Positions 18,993 through 29,117 of a DNA stretch of 64,000 nt are shown here, piece after piece. Source of the DNA: Cellulomonas sp. P24 (GTDB taxonomy: Bacteria > Actinomycetota > Actinomycetes > Actinomycetales > Cellulomonadaceae). Within the stretch, counting starts at the first letter, position 1. Each line of letters starts with the position of its first letter. The DNA lies in the NCBI RefSeq assembly GCF_024704385.1, contig NZ_JAJDFX010000002.1, positions 2,604,001-2,668,000 of the forward strand. The letters run 5' to 3'. The notes beneath the pieces were generated by a model. That model worked only from the letters and a program-made list of their open reading frames with translations, did no database searches and was not told the DNA's origin. A program made the position numbers and the translations under genes.

Positions 18993-19215
18993 GCGCGCAG
19001 GCTGAGCTCGCGCGCCTGGTCGCGCAGGCCTGGTCGTGCGGGCCTGGACCCTGACATCTGGACCCGCCGGTCTGAGCTGCCCGTCCGAACCCGTCGGTCC
19101 GAACCCGTACCCCTGGCGGCGGGACGAGCGATTGCCGGGGTGAGAGCGGCTCCCGAGTCGCACACCACTGGAGAGTCGCGCCGACGAGCGCGACCCGTTC
19201 ACCGGAGGACGAAAC

Positions 19216-19803
19216 ATGAGCACCTCAGCATTCGCCGCCATCGTGGCGAAGTTCGCCGGGCTGGACCTCGCCGGCAAGGCGATCGTCGGCACCGTCGTCG
19301 CAGCCGGCGCCGTCGGGGCTGCGGCCGGGGTCCCGGCGATCGCCAGCGACCTCACCTCGCCGCCGTCGTCCGAGCAGAGCTCGACGGTGGCGCCGACGGC
19401 CGGCGCGACCGCGACGCCCACGGCCGGCCCGACAGCAGCGCCGAGGACGGAGTCGACGGAGCAGGCCGACCCGACTGCGGACCCGACCGAGCCGACGGCG
19501 GAGCCGACCGAACCCGAGGGCATGCGCCCGACGGACCTGCCGACCGAGGCCTCGTTCGGGCAGCGCGTGTCCGAGGACGCCCGTGACGGCGGCGTCGACG
19601 GTCGGACGATCTCGACCGAGGCGCACGTGCGGAACGAGCTGCGCCACGGCGTGGACGGCGAGCGGTCGGGCGACAAGCACGGAACGCCGGAGTCGGACGA
19701 GCCCACCGTGGCACCGACGGTTGCGCCGACGAGCGCTCCGACGGTCGCGCCGACCATCGCTCCGACCGTCGCCCCCACGAGCACGCCGACCACGCTCAAC
19801 TGA
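19216..19803 (+). CDS. Membrane-anchored APT-repeat protein related to 18189-18992
   Basis: 195 aa. The N-terminus FAGLDLAGKAIVGTVVAAGA is a transmembrane segment that matches the GLGLAGKIALGAGVA region of the protein at 18189. An extracytoplasmic Thr/Pro-rich stretch and a charged middle follow (DARDGGVDGRTISTEAHVR). The C-terminus has APTVAPT-type repeats. ATG 19216 has a GGAGG site at 19201-19205. Function is unknown; it may be in the sigma factor regulon or a surface-exposed anchor. Confidence 0.65.
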   Translation: MSTSAFAAIVAKFAGLDLAGKAIVGTVVAAGAVGAAAGVPAIASDLTSPPSSEQSSTVAPTAGATATPTAGPTAAPRTESTEQADPTADPTEPTAEPTEPEGMRPTDLPTEASFGQRVSEDARDGGVDGRTISTEAHVRNELRHGVDGERSGDKHGTPESDEPTVAPTVAPTSAPTVAPTIAPTVAPTSTPTTLN

Positions 19804-19833
19804 GACCGCTCGGCCTCCGGGTCGTGTGACCGT

Positions 19834-19863
19834 CGCCCGACAGCGTCCCCCGGCTGTCGGGCG
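19834..19863. terminator. Bidirectional hairpin between convergent genes
   Basis: An 11-bp perfect stem (19834-19844 with 19853-19863, CGCCCGACAGC) with an 8-nt loop, lying between the stops of the APT-repeat gene (+) and trpB (-). It probably ends transcription from both sides. Confidence 0.6.
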
Positions 19864-19894
19864 GCGAGGTCGTTCTTGGCGGGCGCGGGTCGCG

Positions 19895-21118
<1,224 letters not shown>

Positions 21119-21298
21119 GAGTCACCCTCGTGAGACGTGTGCGGCGGTGCGCCGATGCCGAGTCTAGGGAGCGTGTGCCGGTGGCGTCCGGGTCTTGGGG
21201 GAGGCGGTTCGCGTGGTCCGACGGACCTACCGGCCCGGTGCCGGGCCGGTGGTGCCACGGACGGCGAGCGAGACGCCCAGGAGCGTGGCCGGTGCAGA

Positions 21299-22507
21299 TC
21301 AGGCAGCCGGGTGGAACCCGGTCAGCGAGCGGCCGAGCCAGGTGAACGCCGTCGGCATCGCCGCGACCCAGACGGTCATCCGATGACCGGCACCCGGCAG
21401 GACGTCGGCCGTCACACGCAGCGGTGGGGTCGCCGCCGCGATCAGCCGTGCGTTACCGGGGTAGGACAGCGTGTCGGCCTTCGAGGTCTCGACCCAGAGC
21501 TGGACGTCGGGAGGGTCCGCGGCCGCGCGCTTCACGAGGTCGTACCGGTCCCACGCGGCGCTGCCGCGCGCGAACGGTTGGTAGGCCGGGTCGAACACGG
21601 GCGCGAGGTACCCGCCGAGCTCGATCGCCGCCCCGTAGGTGTCCGGGTGCAGGAAGGTCGCCATGGTCGCGCAGAAGCCGCCGGTGCTGAGCCCCATGGT
21701 GGCCCAGGACTGCGCGTCCGCCGCGACGCGGAGGTGCCCGCGTACCCAGTCCGGGACGTCCCGCGTCAGCCAGTCCTCCATCTGCGGCCCCTTGGCGCCT
21801 CCGTTGACGCACTCGGTGTCGAGGTGGTGGGGCGTCGAGTCGGGCATCACGAGGATCGGCTCCGCCAGGCGCCGATCCCTGGCGAGGCCGGCCACCATGC
21901 GCCCGAGGCCGATGTCGTGCGCGTACTCGAACGGGCCGCCCGGCACGCCGTGGAACGCCTCGACGACCGGGTAGCGGTGGTGCGCGAAGGCCGGGTCGGT
22001 GTACGAGCGCGGGACCCAGAGGTCGACCGACCCGGTCACCCCGCTCGTCGGACCGGGCACCGTGACCGTGAGGTACTGCCCGTCGGGTCCGGGGTCGGCG
22101 GTGAGCCCGGCGATCGTCGGTTCGGTGGTGGCCGACGGGTCGGCGCCGGGGTCGGTGGTGGCCGACGCGCCGGTGGTCGGCGTCGACGGGCCGACGGACG
22201 GCGCGCCGGCTCCCGGACCGCCGGCGACGATCGACGTGCCACCGGCCGGCGCCCCGTCCGAGACGAGGGACGAGGCGAGGTCGCTCCAGCTCGAGTACCA
22301 GGCGTACTGGGCGTTGAGCGTGCCGGACACGGCCGCGAGCGCCGTGACGACGACCGCGAGCTGCATCCCGGCCCGGCGCAGGTGGGCGAGAAGTGCGCTG
22401 CGGCGTCGAGTCGTCGGCCGGGTCCTGGGCCACAGGATGCTCGAGACGAAGGTGGCCGTCGCGACGAGCCAGAGCACCCAGGTGGTGCCCGCTCCGGTGA
22501 GTGACAT
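21299..22507 (-). CDS. Membrane-anchored esterase, putative-esterase/antigen-85 fold
   Basis: 402 aa. Two N-terminal hydrophobic helices (about 8-25 and 45-65) anchor a Thr/Pro/Gly-rich linker (80-130). An alpha/beta-hydrolase domain follows with nucleophile motif GLSTGG, an acidic region near WVETSKAD and a late His in PGAGHRM. The fold is that of esterase D/antigen 85-type proteins common in actinobacteria, often acyl or cell-envelope esterases. The substrate is unknown. It is monocistronic and divergent from the CtaG-like gene. Confidence 0.78.
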   Translation of the reverse strand: MSLTGAGTTWVLWLVATATFVSSILWPRTRPTTRRRSALLAHLRRAGMQLAVVVTALAAVSGTLNAQYAWYSSWSDLASSLVSDGAPAGGTSIVAGGPGAGAPSVGPSTPTTGASATTDPGADPSATTEPTIAGLTADPGPDGQYLTVTVPGPTSGVTGSVDLWVPRSYTDPAFAHHRYPVVEAFHGVPGGPFEYAHDIGLGRMVAGLARDRRLAEPILVMPDSTPHHLDTECVNGGAKGPQMEDWLTRDVPDWVRGHLRVAADAQSWATMGLSTGGFCATMATFLHPDTYGAAIELGGYLAPVFDPAYQPFARGSAAWDRYDLVKRAAADPPDVQLWVETSKADTLSYPGNARLIAAATPPLRVTADVLPGAGHRMTVWVAAMPTAFTWLGRSLTGFHPAA

Positions 22508-22701
22508 GCGACCGTCCTGTGCCGAAGAGGAGTGAGGTGAGCAGGTCGTCCGATCCGCACGCCGTCGCGATCATGGCACGGCCGACCGGCGATTCCGGCA
22601 CCATCCTGTGAGCGCGTCGTGAACGATGCCGGAAGATTCTGCTGGTTGCGTTGTTGCCTCTGACCAGCAGGTCTGTCCCGCCCACAGGCAGGTGGCGCAT
22701 C

Positions 22702-23637
22702 ATGCGGGGCGTGCTGCGTCCGCTCACTCTCGCGACGTTCCTGACCTCGTGGGTGCTCGACCCGCTGGGTGCCGGGCTCGCCGTCGCGCTCACCGCCGGG
22801 TACGTGGTCCTCGTGCGCCGGGTGCGCCGGCACGGTGGCCGCTGGAGCCGGTGGCGGGGTGCGGCGTTCCTCGGCCTCGGGGTGGGGTCGCTCGTGCTCA
22901 CGACGTGCGGGGGGTTCGCCGCCTACCGGTCGGTGCTGTTCTCGATGGGTGCGGTGCAGGCGGCGGTGCTGTCCGCCGTGACGCCCGTGGGGATCGCGCT
23001 CGGTGCACCGGTGACGCTCGCCGAGCGTGCGCTCGGTCCCGCGGCGGTCGCACGCCTGAACCGTGCACTTCGCGGACCGCTGGCGCGCGTCCTGATGTTC
23101 CCCCTGGTCAGCTCGGTGCTGGCGGTCGGGTCGCTCATCGCGGTCTTCTACTCGGGCCTGTTCACGTCGTCGATGACGAGCGTTCCGGTACGCGACGGGG
23201 TGTACGCGCTGCTCCTGGCCACCGGGCTGCTCGTCGTCCTCCCGCTGCTCGGTGAGGAGCTGCTGCCGCGGTGGTGCACGGCGCCGGTGCGTGCGCTGTT
23301 CGCCTTCGCCGACGGTCTGCTCGACGCGATCCCGGGCATCCTCGTGATGACGGCGAGCACTCCCCTCGCGGCCGGCGTGCTGGGCTTCACCTCCCGGACG
23401 TGGGGGCCGACGCCGGCCTGGGACCAGAAGGTCGGCGGCGGGACGATGCTGGCCGTCGCCGAGGTCGTCGGGCTGCCGGTGCTGGGAGCGATCATCGCCG
23501 CCTGGGTGCGCACCGACGAGGCGGACGCGCGTGCCGTCGACGCGGTGCTCGACGCCCGTGCCGCGGAGTCGAGCACGCCGGAGCTGATGGCTCCGTGGTG
23601 GGAGTCGGACCCACGCTTCGCCGAGCGCGAGCGGTAG
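22702..23637 (+). CDS. CtaG-like membrane protein lacking histidine ligands
   Basis: 311 aa, about seven transmembrane helices. It aligns by eye with the CtaG at 25770: AVTPVGIALGAPVTLAERAL against MLTPVFLVLGAPVTLLLRAL, and DQKVGGG against DQATGGG. Where CtaG has HMVQHMVL this protein has GAVQAAVL, and the APFHAFF helix here reads LLDAIPG. Only one His remains, in an N-terminal loop. CtaG-type proteins help deliver copper to cytochrome c oxidase, so copper binding is unlikely here. ATG 22702 is chosen because homology starts there. It converges on the SCO-TlpA gene. Confidence 0.75.
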   Translation: MRGVLRPLTLATFLTSWVLDPLGAGLAVALTAGYVVLVRRVRRHGGRWSRWRGAAFLGLGVGSLVLTTCGGFAAYRSVLFSMGAVQAAVLSAVTPVGIALGAPVTLAERALGPAAVARLNRALRGPLARVLMFPLVSSVLAVGSLIAVFYSGLFTSSMTSVPVRDGVYALLLATGLLVVLPLLGEELLPRWCTAPVRALFAFADGLLDAIPGILVMTASTPLAAGVLGFTSRTWGPTPAWDQKVGGGTMLAVAEVVGLPVLGAIIAAWVRTDEADARAVDAVLDARAAESSTPELMAPWWESDPRFAERER

Positions 23638-23643
23638 GCGCGC

Positions 23644-24831
23644 TCAGCTCTGCTGGAGGGTCTGCACGAGGTACTCGAGCTGCTCGGCGGTGAACGTGCC
23701 GGTGTGGCGGACGAGGAGCTTCCCGTCCGGTCCGATGATCGCGGTGAACGGCAGGCCGGGGATCCGGTAGGCGCCGGCGGCGGTGCCGTTCGCGTCGGCC
23801 AGCAACGGGTACGTCACCCCGCGCGACCGGGCGAACGCGGACGCGGCACCGGTCGGGTCGGAGACGTCGACCCCCAGGAACGTGACCGAGCTGCCGAGCA
23901 CCTGGTGGGCGTTCTCCATGGCCGGCATCTCCTGGACGCAGGCGCTGCAGGTGGAGGACCAGAAGTTCACGACCGTGTACGAGCCGTGGGTCCCGGCGAT
24001 CGACCTCGACCTCGACGCGTTCCCGAGCTCGGGGAGCGTGAGGTCCGGTGCGGACGCGCCGAGCACCGCGTCGCCGGTCGTGCTGCTCTGCGTCGGGCCT
24101 GCCACGTGCGTGCGCGCGCCCGACGGCAGCAGGTCGACGGCCATCTGCGCCATCGCGTGCCCGTAGAGCGCGGTGCTGGCCGACCCGGTCCCGAACTGCC
24201 CGAAGCCGACCTCGCGGCCCGTCGGGTCGATGAAGAACACCTCGACGCCGTGGGTCACGTTCTGGGTCGTAGGGTCGGCGGTCACCGAGACGTGGTAGCT
24301 GTCGGCGACCTGCGCGATCTGCGTCGTCGAGCCCGTGACGAACTCCCAGTTCGGGGTGCCGTGCAGGCCGTGCGCGTCGGACCAGGTGGCGACGTCGCTG
24401 ACGGCGGTGTGGAACGGGTTGACGTTCACGCCCAGGAACACGACGTCCCTGGCGGCAGCGCCGAGGTCCTGGTCGGCGACGACGGTGTCCTGGGCGAGCA
24501 GCGTGCACACGTCCTCGCACTGGTCGTCGTTGAACGACAGCACCACGGACCTGCCCTTGTACTGCGAGAGACTCACCTGGTGACCGTGCTGGTCGGTCAG
24601 GGTGAAGTCCGGGGCCATCAGGACGGGCGGCGGGAGCACGTCGAGCTGCAGGAGGTCGGCGGCGGCGGCGTTGATCCCGGGCTCGACCTCCGTGCCGGAG
24701 GCCGACGCGTGCGGGAGCCCGATCGCCACGATCACGGCGATCGCCGCCGCCACGACGAGACCGCCACCGGCCCAGGCGAAGGTCATGGCGCGGCCGCGCG
24801 GACGTGCCTCAGGCTGCGGGGTCTCGGTCAT
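23644..24831 (-). CDS. SCO1/SenC-TlpA fusion, membrane-anchored thioredoxin-fold protein
   Basis: 395 aa. One transmembrane anchor (about 18-40) precedes two thioredoxin-like domains. The first (about 70-235) is SCO-type, with the copper motif CEDVC (Cys105, Cys109) and His194 in VTHGVEVFF. The second (255-395) is TlpA-type with WSSTCSACV (Cys295, Cys298). SCO delivers copper to the CuA site of cytochrome oxidase and TlpA keeps SCO or CuA cysteines reduced, so the fusion puts both steps in one chain. CcdA, encoded just upstream and overlapping, could supply electrons. Fusions of these two domains are not common. Confidence 0.87.
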   Translation of the reverse strand: MTETPQPEARPRGRAMTFAWAGGGLVVAAAIAVIVAIGLPHASASGTEVEPGINAAAADLLQLDVLPPPVLMAPDFTLTDQHGHQVSLSQYKGRSVVLSFNDDQCEDVCTLLAQDTVVADQDLGAAARDVVFLGVNVNPFHTAVSDVATWSDAHGLHGTPNWEFVTGSTTQIAQVADSYHVSVTADPTTQNVTHGVEVFFIDPTGREVGFGQFGTGSASTALYGHAMAQMAVDLLPSGARTHVAGPTQSSTTGDAVLGASAPDLTLPELGNASRSRSIAGTHGSYTVVNFWSSTCSACVQEMPAMENAHQVLGSSVTFLGVDVSDPTGAASAFARSRGVTYPLLADANGTAAGAYRIPGLPFTAIIGPDGKLLVRHTGTFTAEQLEYLVQTLQQS

Positions 24832-25714
24832 GGTCGGCGGTGCCTTTCCGGGGTGCGGTGCGTGGTGTCGGGACGGGGGAGGCGAGCGAGCGCCGGACGA
24901 CGACGACGAACGCCGCGAGGACGATCGCGCCGAGCACGACGGCCGAGCGGACGGGGTCGGTGCCGACGGCCGTGGTGAGTCCGGTCTGGACGTGGCCGAC
25001 CGCTGCCGTGACCGGGGAGCTCCCGGTGGGGTCGCGCAGGTCGGTGAGCCAGTAGTAGAGGAGGTACGCGCCCGAGAGCGTGAGGACGAGCCCGGAGACG
25101 ACCGGGAGCGCGCGCGAGGCGGCCCGCACGCGGCGCAGCGCCGTCGCGCCGGCGGTCGTCGTGACGACCGCGGCGGCGGTGACGAACAGTCCCATCCCGA
25201 GGGCGTAGGCGAGGTACGTCGAGAGTCCCGCCCATGCGCCGCGGCGGGTGAACGAGCTGCCGACGGCGGCCAGGAACAGCGGGAGGGAGCAGCTGAGCGA
25301 CCCGATCGCGTACGCCGCGCCGTAGCCGAGCATGGCGAGCGCCGAGCGACCGGGCCTGACCCGCGGCGCCGGGAGGTGCAGGCTCGGCGCGCGACCGGCG
25401 AGCGTGAGGACCCCCGCGACGGTCATGCTCAGGCCGACGACGATCATCACCCACGGGAGCCACCCGGCGACGAGCTGGACCCCGCTCTCGACCATCAGCC
25501 CGAGGGCACCGAAGACCGCGACGAAGCCCCCGCTCACCCCGGCACCGGCCAGCAGGCTCCGGGCGATCCGTGCTCCGTCGCTGCCGGTCGGTCGACCGGT
25601 GAACAGGGCGAGGTACGCGGGCAGCATCGGCAGCCCGCACGGGTTCACCGCGGCGACGAGCCCGAGCGAGAAGGCGTACAGGACCAGGCCCGTGCCGGAC
25701 GAGGGCGGGGTCAC
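24809..25714 (-). CDS. ccdA: CcdA-type cytochrome c biogenesis / thiol-disulfide transporter
   Basis: 301 aa from GTG 25714, the first start after the upstream gene's stop in this frame; no strong ribosome site is seen. Six or seven transmembrane helices contain the two redox cysteines in AAVNPCGLPMLPAYL and IGSLSCSLPLFL. It transfers reducing equivalents from cytoplasmic thioredoxin across the membrane, here probably to the SCO-TlpA fusion, whose start it overlaps by 23 bp. It lies in the MarR-CtaG-CcdA-SCO/TlpA operon. Confidence 0.82.
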   Translation of the reverse strand: MTPPSSGTGLVLYAFSLGLVAAVNPCGLPMLPAYLALFTGRPTGSDGARIARSLLAGAGVSGGFVAVFGALGLMVESGVQLVAGWLPWVMIVVGLSMTVAGVLTLAGRAPSLHLPAPRVRPGRSALAMLGYGAAYAIGSLSCSLPLFLAAVGSSFTRRGAWAGLSTYLAYALGMGLFVTAAAVVTTTAGATALRRVRAASRALPVVSGLVLTLSGAYLLYYWLTDLRDPTGSSPVTAAVGHVQTGLTTAVGTDPVRSAVVLGAIVLAAFVVVVRRSLASPVPTPRTAPRKGTADHDRDPAA

Positions 25715-25769
25715 GCCGGCGTGGTCCGGTCGGTCGGGCCGGGGTTGGATGCGCGGCTGGGCGTGCGAC

Positions 25770-26801
25770 TCACCGCGCTGCCCCGTCGGCACGGGCGAGA
25801 GCCTGCAGGTAGGCGTTGTAGTCGGTGAGCTCGGTGTCGTCACCGCGGGCCTGGCGGCGGTCCGCCGCCCGGGTGCTGCGTTCCTCGGAGCGTTGCCACG
25901 CGACCACGAGGGCGCCGAGCACCAGGAGGGTCGGGATCTCGGTGAACCCCCACGCGATGCCGCCGCCGGTCGCCTGGTCGGCGAGCGGCACGACGTGCCA
26001 GCCGGGCATGGGCATCGCGTAGAAGTGGACGAGCAGAGCCGTCGACATCATGACCGCGATGCCGAAGAACGCGTGGAACGGTGCCGTCGCGGCAATCTCG
26101 AGGACGGAGACGACGGGGCCCGGCATCGCGTGCGGGCCGCGGCGGGAGGTGCGCGGGTTGGGGTCGACGCCGAGGACCCCCCAGAAGTAGAGGAACCCGA
26201 CGATGAGGAAGTGCACGAGCATCAGGTTGTGACCCCACCAGGTGCTCATCAGCTCGTCGAAGACCGGCGTGTAGTACAGGCCGTACAGGCTCATGATGAA
26301 CAGCACGAACGTGACCGCGGGGTGCGTCAGAGCCGTGAGCACGCGCGAGTGGAGCAGCCGCAGGAAGCCGCGCCGGACCCTTCCGCGCCGGCCGGCGCCG
26401 GTGGGCAGTGCGCGCAGCAGCAGCGTCACGGGTGCGCCGAGCACGAGGAAGACGGGCGTGAGCATGTTGAGCACCATGTGCTGCACCATGTGGACGCTGA
26501 ACAGCTCCATCCCGTAGCCGTCGATGCCGGTGGCGGTGACGAGGACGACGGAGGCCACCCCGACCAGCCACCAGACCGTGTGGTGAAGGGGCCAGCGGAT
26601 GCCGCGGCGGCGCAGCGCGACGACGCCCCACACGTAGAGGACCAGAATGACAAGGGCGATCACCGGCAGGATCGGGATCGGCTGAGGGTGCCATGCCACG
26701 AGTCGCGCCAGCGTCGGGGGTTGTCTGGGCATCCACATCGGACCGCTCATGGACATCGGTCCGCCGGAGGTCGGTGACGGCATCGCCATCTGCCAGGGCA
26801 C
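25770..26801 (-). CDS. CtaG (caa3-type) cytochrome c oxidase assembly protein
   Basis: 343 aa, about seven transmembrane helices. The N-terminus is rich in methionine (MPWQMAMPSPTSGG, MSMSGPMWMP), a feature of copper-handling proteins. Conserved histidines are in FSVHMVQHMVLNM, WWGHNLMLVHFL and APFHAFFGI. It belongs to the caa3_CtaG family that helps load copper into cytochrome c oxidase. It starts 3 nt after the MarR stop, so it is in the same transcript. A His-less paralogue is encoded at 22702. Confidence 0.88.
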   Translation of the reverse strand: MPWQMAMPSPTSGGPMSMSGPMWMPRQPPTLARLVAWHPQPIPILPVIALVILVLYVWGVVALRRRGIRWPLHHTVWWLVGVASVVLVTATGIDGYGMELFSVHMVQHMVLNMLTPVFLVLGAPVTLLLRALPTGAGRRGRVRRGFLRLLHSRVLTALTHPAVTFVLFIMSLYGLYYTPVFDELMSTWWGHNLMLVHFLIVGFLYFWGVLGVDPNPRTSRRGPHAMPGPVVSVLEIAATAPFHAFFGIAVMMSTALLVHFYAMPMPGWHVVPLADQATGGGIAWGFTEIPTLLVLGALVVAWQRSEERSTRAADRRQARGDDTELTDYNAYLQALARADGAAR

Positions 26802-26804
26802 GGG

Positions 26805-27332
26805 TCAGACCCCCGGGACGACGAGCTGGTCGGCGAGGGGCTCTCCTGCCGCGTGGGCGAACAGCTCGAAGCCGGCCCGGACGACGTCCTGCTCGTCGGG
26901 GGTGAGCCGGCCGAGCACCGCCGCGATCTCGCGCCGTCGGGCGTCGGTGACGTCGGCCACCACGCGGACCCCGTGCTCGGTCGCCGAGATGATCACCTCG
27001 CGACGGTCGACGGTGCCGGTCGACCGGGTGACGAGGTTGCCGGCGACCATCCGGTCGGCGAGGCGGGTGAAGCTCGACTGGTTGGCGCCGAGGTGCTCGG
27101 CGAGGTCGCCTGCCCGCATCGGGCCGTGGTTCGACAGCACGACGAGGACGCGCAGCTGGGGCGTCGTGACGGCATCGCCCAGGGTGGCGAGCGATCGGGC
27201 GATGAGCCCGACCAGTGCCCGCGACGCCGTGAGGGTGGCGTCCACGACGTCGGGTGGTGCGGGGGAGGCGGCCACGTCAGCCGGGCGCGCAGGGCCGGTG
27301 TGCGGGTCGGCCTGCAGGAGGGGGCGGGACAT
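26805..27332 (-). CDS. MarR-family regulator heading the copper/cytochrome assembly operon
   Basis: 175 aa from ATG 27332. The winged helix-turn-helix is at TTPQLRVLVVLSNHG to GDLAEHLGANQSSFTRLADRM, with the wing at GTVDRREV. ATG 27332 is preferred because the upstream extension to 27425 runs through the promoter. The gene leads directly into ctaG, ccdA and sco-tlpA, so it probably controls them. It has no cysteine-rich or metal-binding motif, so the signal is unclear. An inverted repeat lies 19 bp upstream. Confidence 0.85.
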   Translation of the reverse strand: MSRPLLQADPHTGPARPADVAASPAPPDVVDATLTASRALVGLIARSLATLGDAVTTPQLRVLVVLSNHGPMRAGDLAEHLGANQSSFTRLADRMVAGNLVTRSTGTVDRREVIISATEHGVRVVADVTDARRREIAAVLGRLTPDEQDVVRAGFELFAHAAGEPLADQLVVPGV

Positions 27333-27350
27333 GGTTGCCACGCTACATAT

Positions 27351-27366
27351 GTTGCCTGGCAGCAAC
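27351..27366. promoter_or_regulatory. Possible MarR operator
   Basis: GTTGCCTGGCAGCAAC is an interrupted palindrome (GTTGC/GCAAC) 19 bp upstream of the MarR start. A second GGTTGC (27333-27338) touches the start codon and pairs with GCAACC at 27362-27367. Position and symmetry suggest autoregulation. Confidence 0.45.
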
Positions 27367-27466
27367 CTCCGAAGAACCTGGACGCCGATACCCCCGCGGG
27401 TATTTCCTCGTCGCGCTGGAGTCAAGAACCTTGGGTGTGAGATAGGTCACACGAACTGGACAACCG

Positions 27467-27493
27467 TTCACTACCCCGAGGGCCGGTCGATAG
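27467..27493 (+). promoter_or_regulatory. Possible FliA/WhiG-type promoter of the chemoreceptor gene
   Basis: TTCA (27467-27470), 15 bp, GTCGATAG (27486-27493). This partly matches the motility sigma consensus TAAA-N15-GCCGATAA and lies 37 bp upstream of the chemoreceptor start. It is a weak match; the main support is the target gene type. Confidence 0.3.
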
Positions 27494-28739
27494 GGCACAT
27501 GACATCGACCACATCCCCCCTGGAGTCCCCATGTCGAGCGCCGTCCTGCCTTCCGCGTCCCGTCGCGGCCCCTCAGCCTTCGTGAAGGACCGGTCGGTGA
27601 GCACCAAGATCCTCTCGGTGATCGGCCTGCTCGTCCTGGTCGTGATCGGGTCCGGGACGCTGGCGATCACCTCGCTCCGAGCGGTGGCGCATGACAGCGC
27701 CATGCTCGCCGACGTCCAGGCGAACGTCGTGGTCCCGCTCAGCGGTCTCCACGAGGCACAGCTCAAGGCCCGCATGCTCGCGGCCCAGGTCGCCGCGGCG
27801 GAGGGAGCCGACGCGAAGAAGAAGTGGCTGGCCGACCAGGTGACCAACGACGGAGAGATCGACGGGGAGATCGCGGCGTTCGAGAAGGCCGCGCCGTCGG
27901 TGTTCCCGGGGTGGAAGGACTTCGTCACCGGCTGGGCAGCCTGGAAGCAGGCGCGCGACACCAAGCTGATCCCGCCGGCGCTCGCCAACGACCGGACGGG
28001 CTATGAGGACGCGCTCCTCAACGTGACCGAGCCGCTGAAGGACGCCTACCTCAACAACCTCGAGCTCGTGCAGGGCGCCGTGACCACGTACAGCACCGGG
28101 GTCGCCGCCGACGCGGCGGCCGGCTCGAGCTCCGCCATCCGGACGCTGGTGATCTCTCTCACGGTCGCGCTCGCGGCCGCGATCGCCCTTGCCGTGGTGG
28201 TCGCCCGCGGGATCGTCCGCTCGGTGGTGTCGGTGAAGCGGTCGGTGGAGGGGTTGGCGCGGGGTGATCTGACGGTGCGTCCGGCGGTGTTCTCCGGTGA
28301 TGAGCTGGGGCAGATGGCTCAGGCGTTGGTGGTGGCGCAGGATGCGTTGCGGGGTGTGGTGTCGGGGGTGGTGGAGACGGCGGGGACGGTGGCGTCGGCG
28401 GCGGAGGAGTTGTCGGCGAGTTCGTCTCAGGTGTCGGCGGGGTCGGTGGAGACGAGTGTGCAGGCGGGGGTGGTGGCGGCTGCGGCGGAGCAGGTGAGTC
28501 GCAATGTGCAGGCGGTGGCGGCGGGGGCGGAGCAGATGGGGGCCTCGATCCGGGAGATTGCGCAGAATGCGAATGAGGCGGCGCGGGTGGCGGGTCAGGC
28601 CACGGGGGTGGCGGCTGCGACCAATGAGACGGTGGTGAAGTTGGGGGTGAGTTCGCAGGAGATCGGGAACGTGGTGAAGGTGATCACGAGCATTGCGGAG
28701 CAGACGAATCTGTTGGCGCTGAATGCGACGATCGAGGCG

Positions 28740-28742
28740 GCT
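28740..28742 (+). repeat. Target-site duplication GCT, left copy
   Basis: GCT precedes the left end; the same GCT follows the right end at 30045-30047. It is the Ala codon of the interrupted IEAA sequence. Confidence 0.9.
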
Positions 28743-28768
28743 GGGACTGCCCCGGGTCTGGTTGACAC
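28743..28768 (+). repeat. IS left inverted repeat
   Basis: 26-nt terminal repeat beginning GGGACTGCC and ending GGTTGACAC; matches the right end in 25 of 26 positions. Confidence 0.92.
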
Positions 28769-28809
28769 CTGATCTGTGAGGATCTGGTCCTCGCTGGAAG
28801 GATGTCCCC

Positions 28810-29097
28810 GTGGCAAAGCCCTATCCTCAGGAGTTCCGCAACGACGTCGTGGCCGTGGCCCGCAAGGGCCAGGCACCGCTGTCTCAGATCGCGAAGGACT
28901 TCGGCGTCTCCGAAGGCTCGCTGGCGAACTGGATGAAGCAGGCCGATGTCGAGGACGGCAAGCGTCCCGGTCTGAGCGAAGACGAGCGCAAGCAGTTGCG
29001 TGAGGCGAACAAGAGGATCCGCCTGCTCGAGCAGGAGAACGAGGTCCTACGGCGCGCTGCTGCCTACCTGTCGCAGGCCAACTTGCCGGGAAAATAG
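28810..29097 (+). CDS. IS3-family transposase OrfA (helix-turn-helix)
   Basis: 95 aa. KPYPQEFRNDVVAVARKG leads into the HTH (LSQIAKDFGVSEGSLANWMKQ). A leucine-zipper coiled coil follows (LREANKRIRLLEQENEVLRR), typical of OrfA proteins that recognise the IS ends. It starts at GTG 28810 and ends at TAG 29095-29097, immediately after GGAAAA, the frameshift site. Confidence 0.93.
   Translation: MAKPYPQEFRNDVVAVARKGQAPLSQIAKDFGVSEGSLANWMKQADVEDGKRPGLSEDERKQLREANKRIRLLEQENEVLRRAAAYLSQANLPGK
29091..29097 (+). promoter_or_regulatory. Programmed -1 frameshift site of the IS
   Basis: An A4 run stands just before the OrfA stop (GGA AAA TAG). A -1 slip continues as ATA GTC TTC and gives KIVFPLVREMAAAGARI in the OrfB frame, the expected IS3 OrfAB junction. 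Confidence 0.7.
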
Positions 29098-29117
29098 TCT
29101 TCCCTCTCGTCCGTGAG

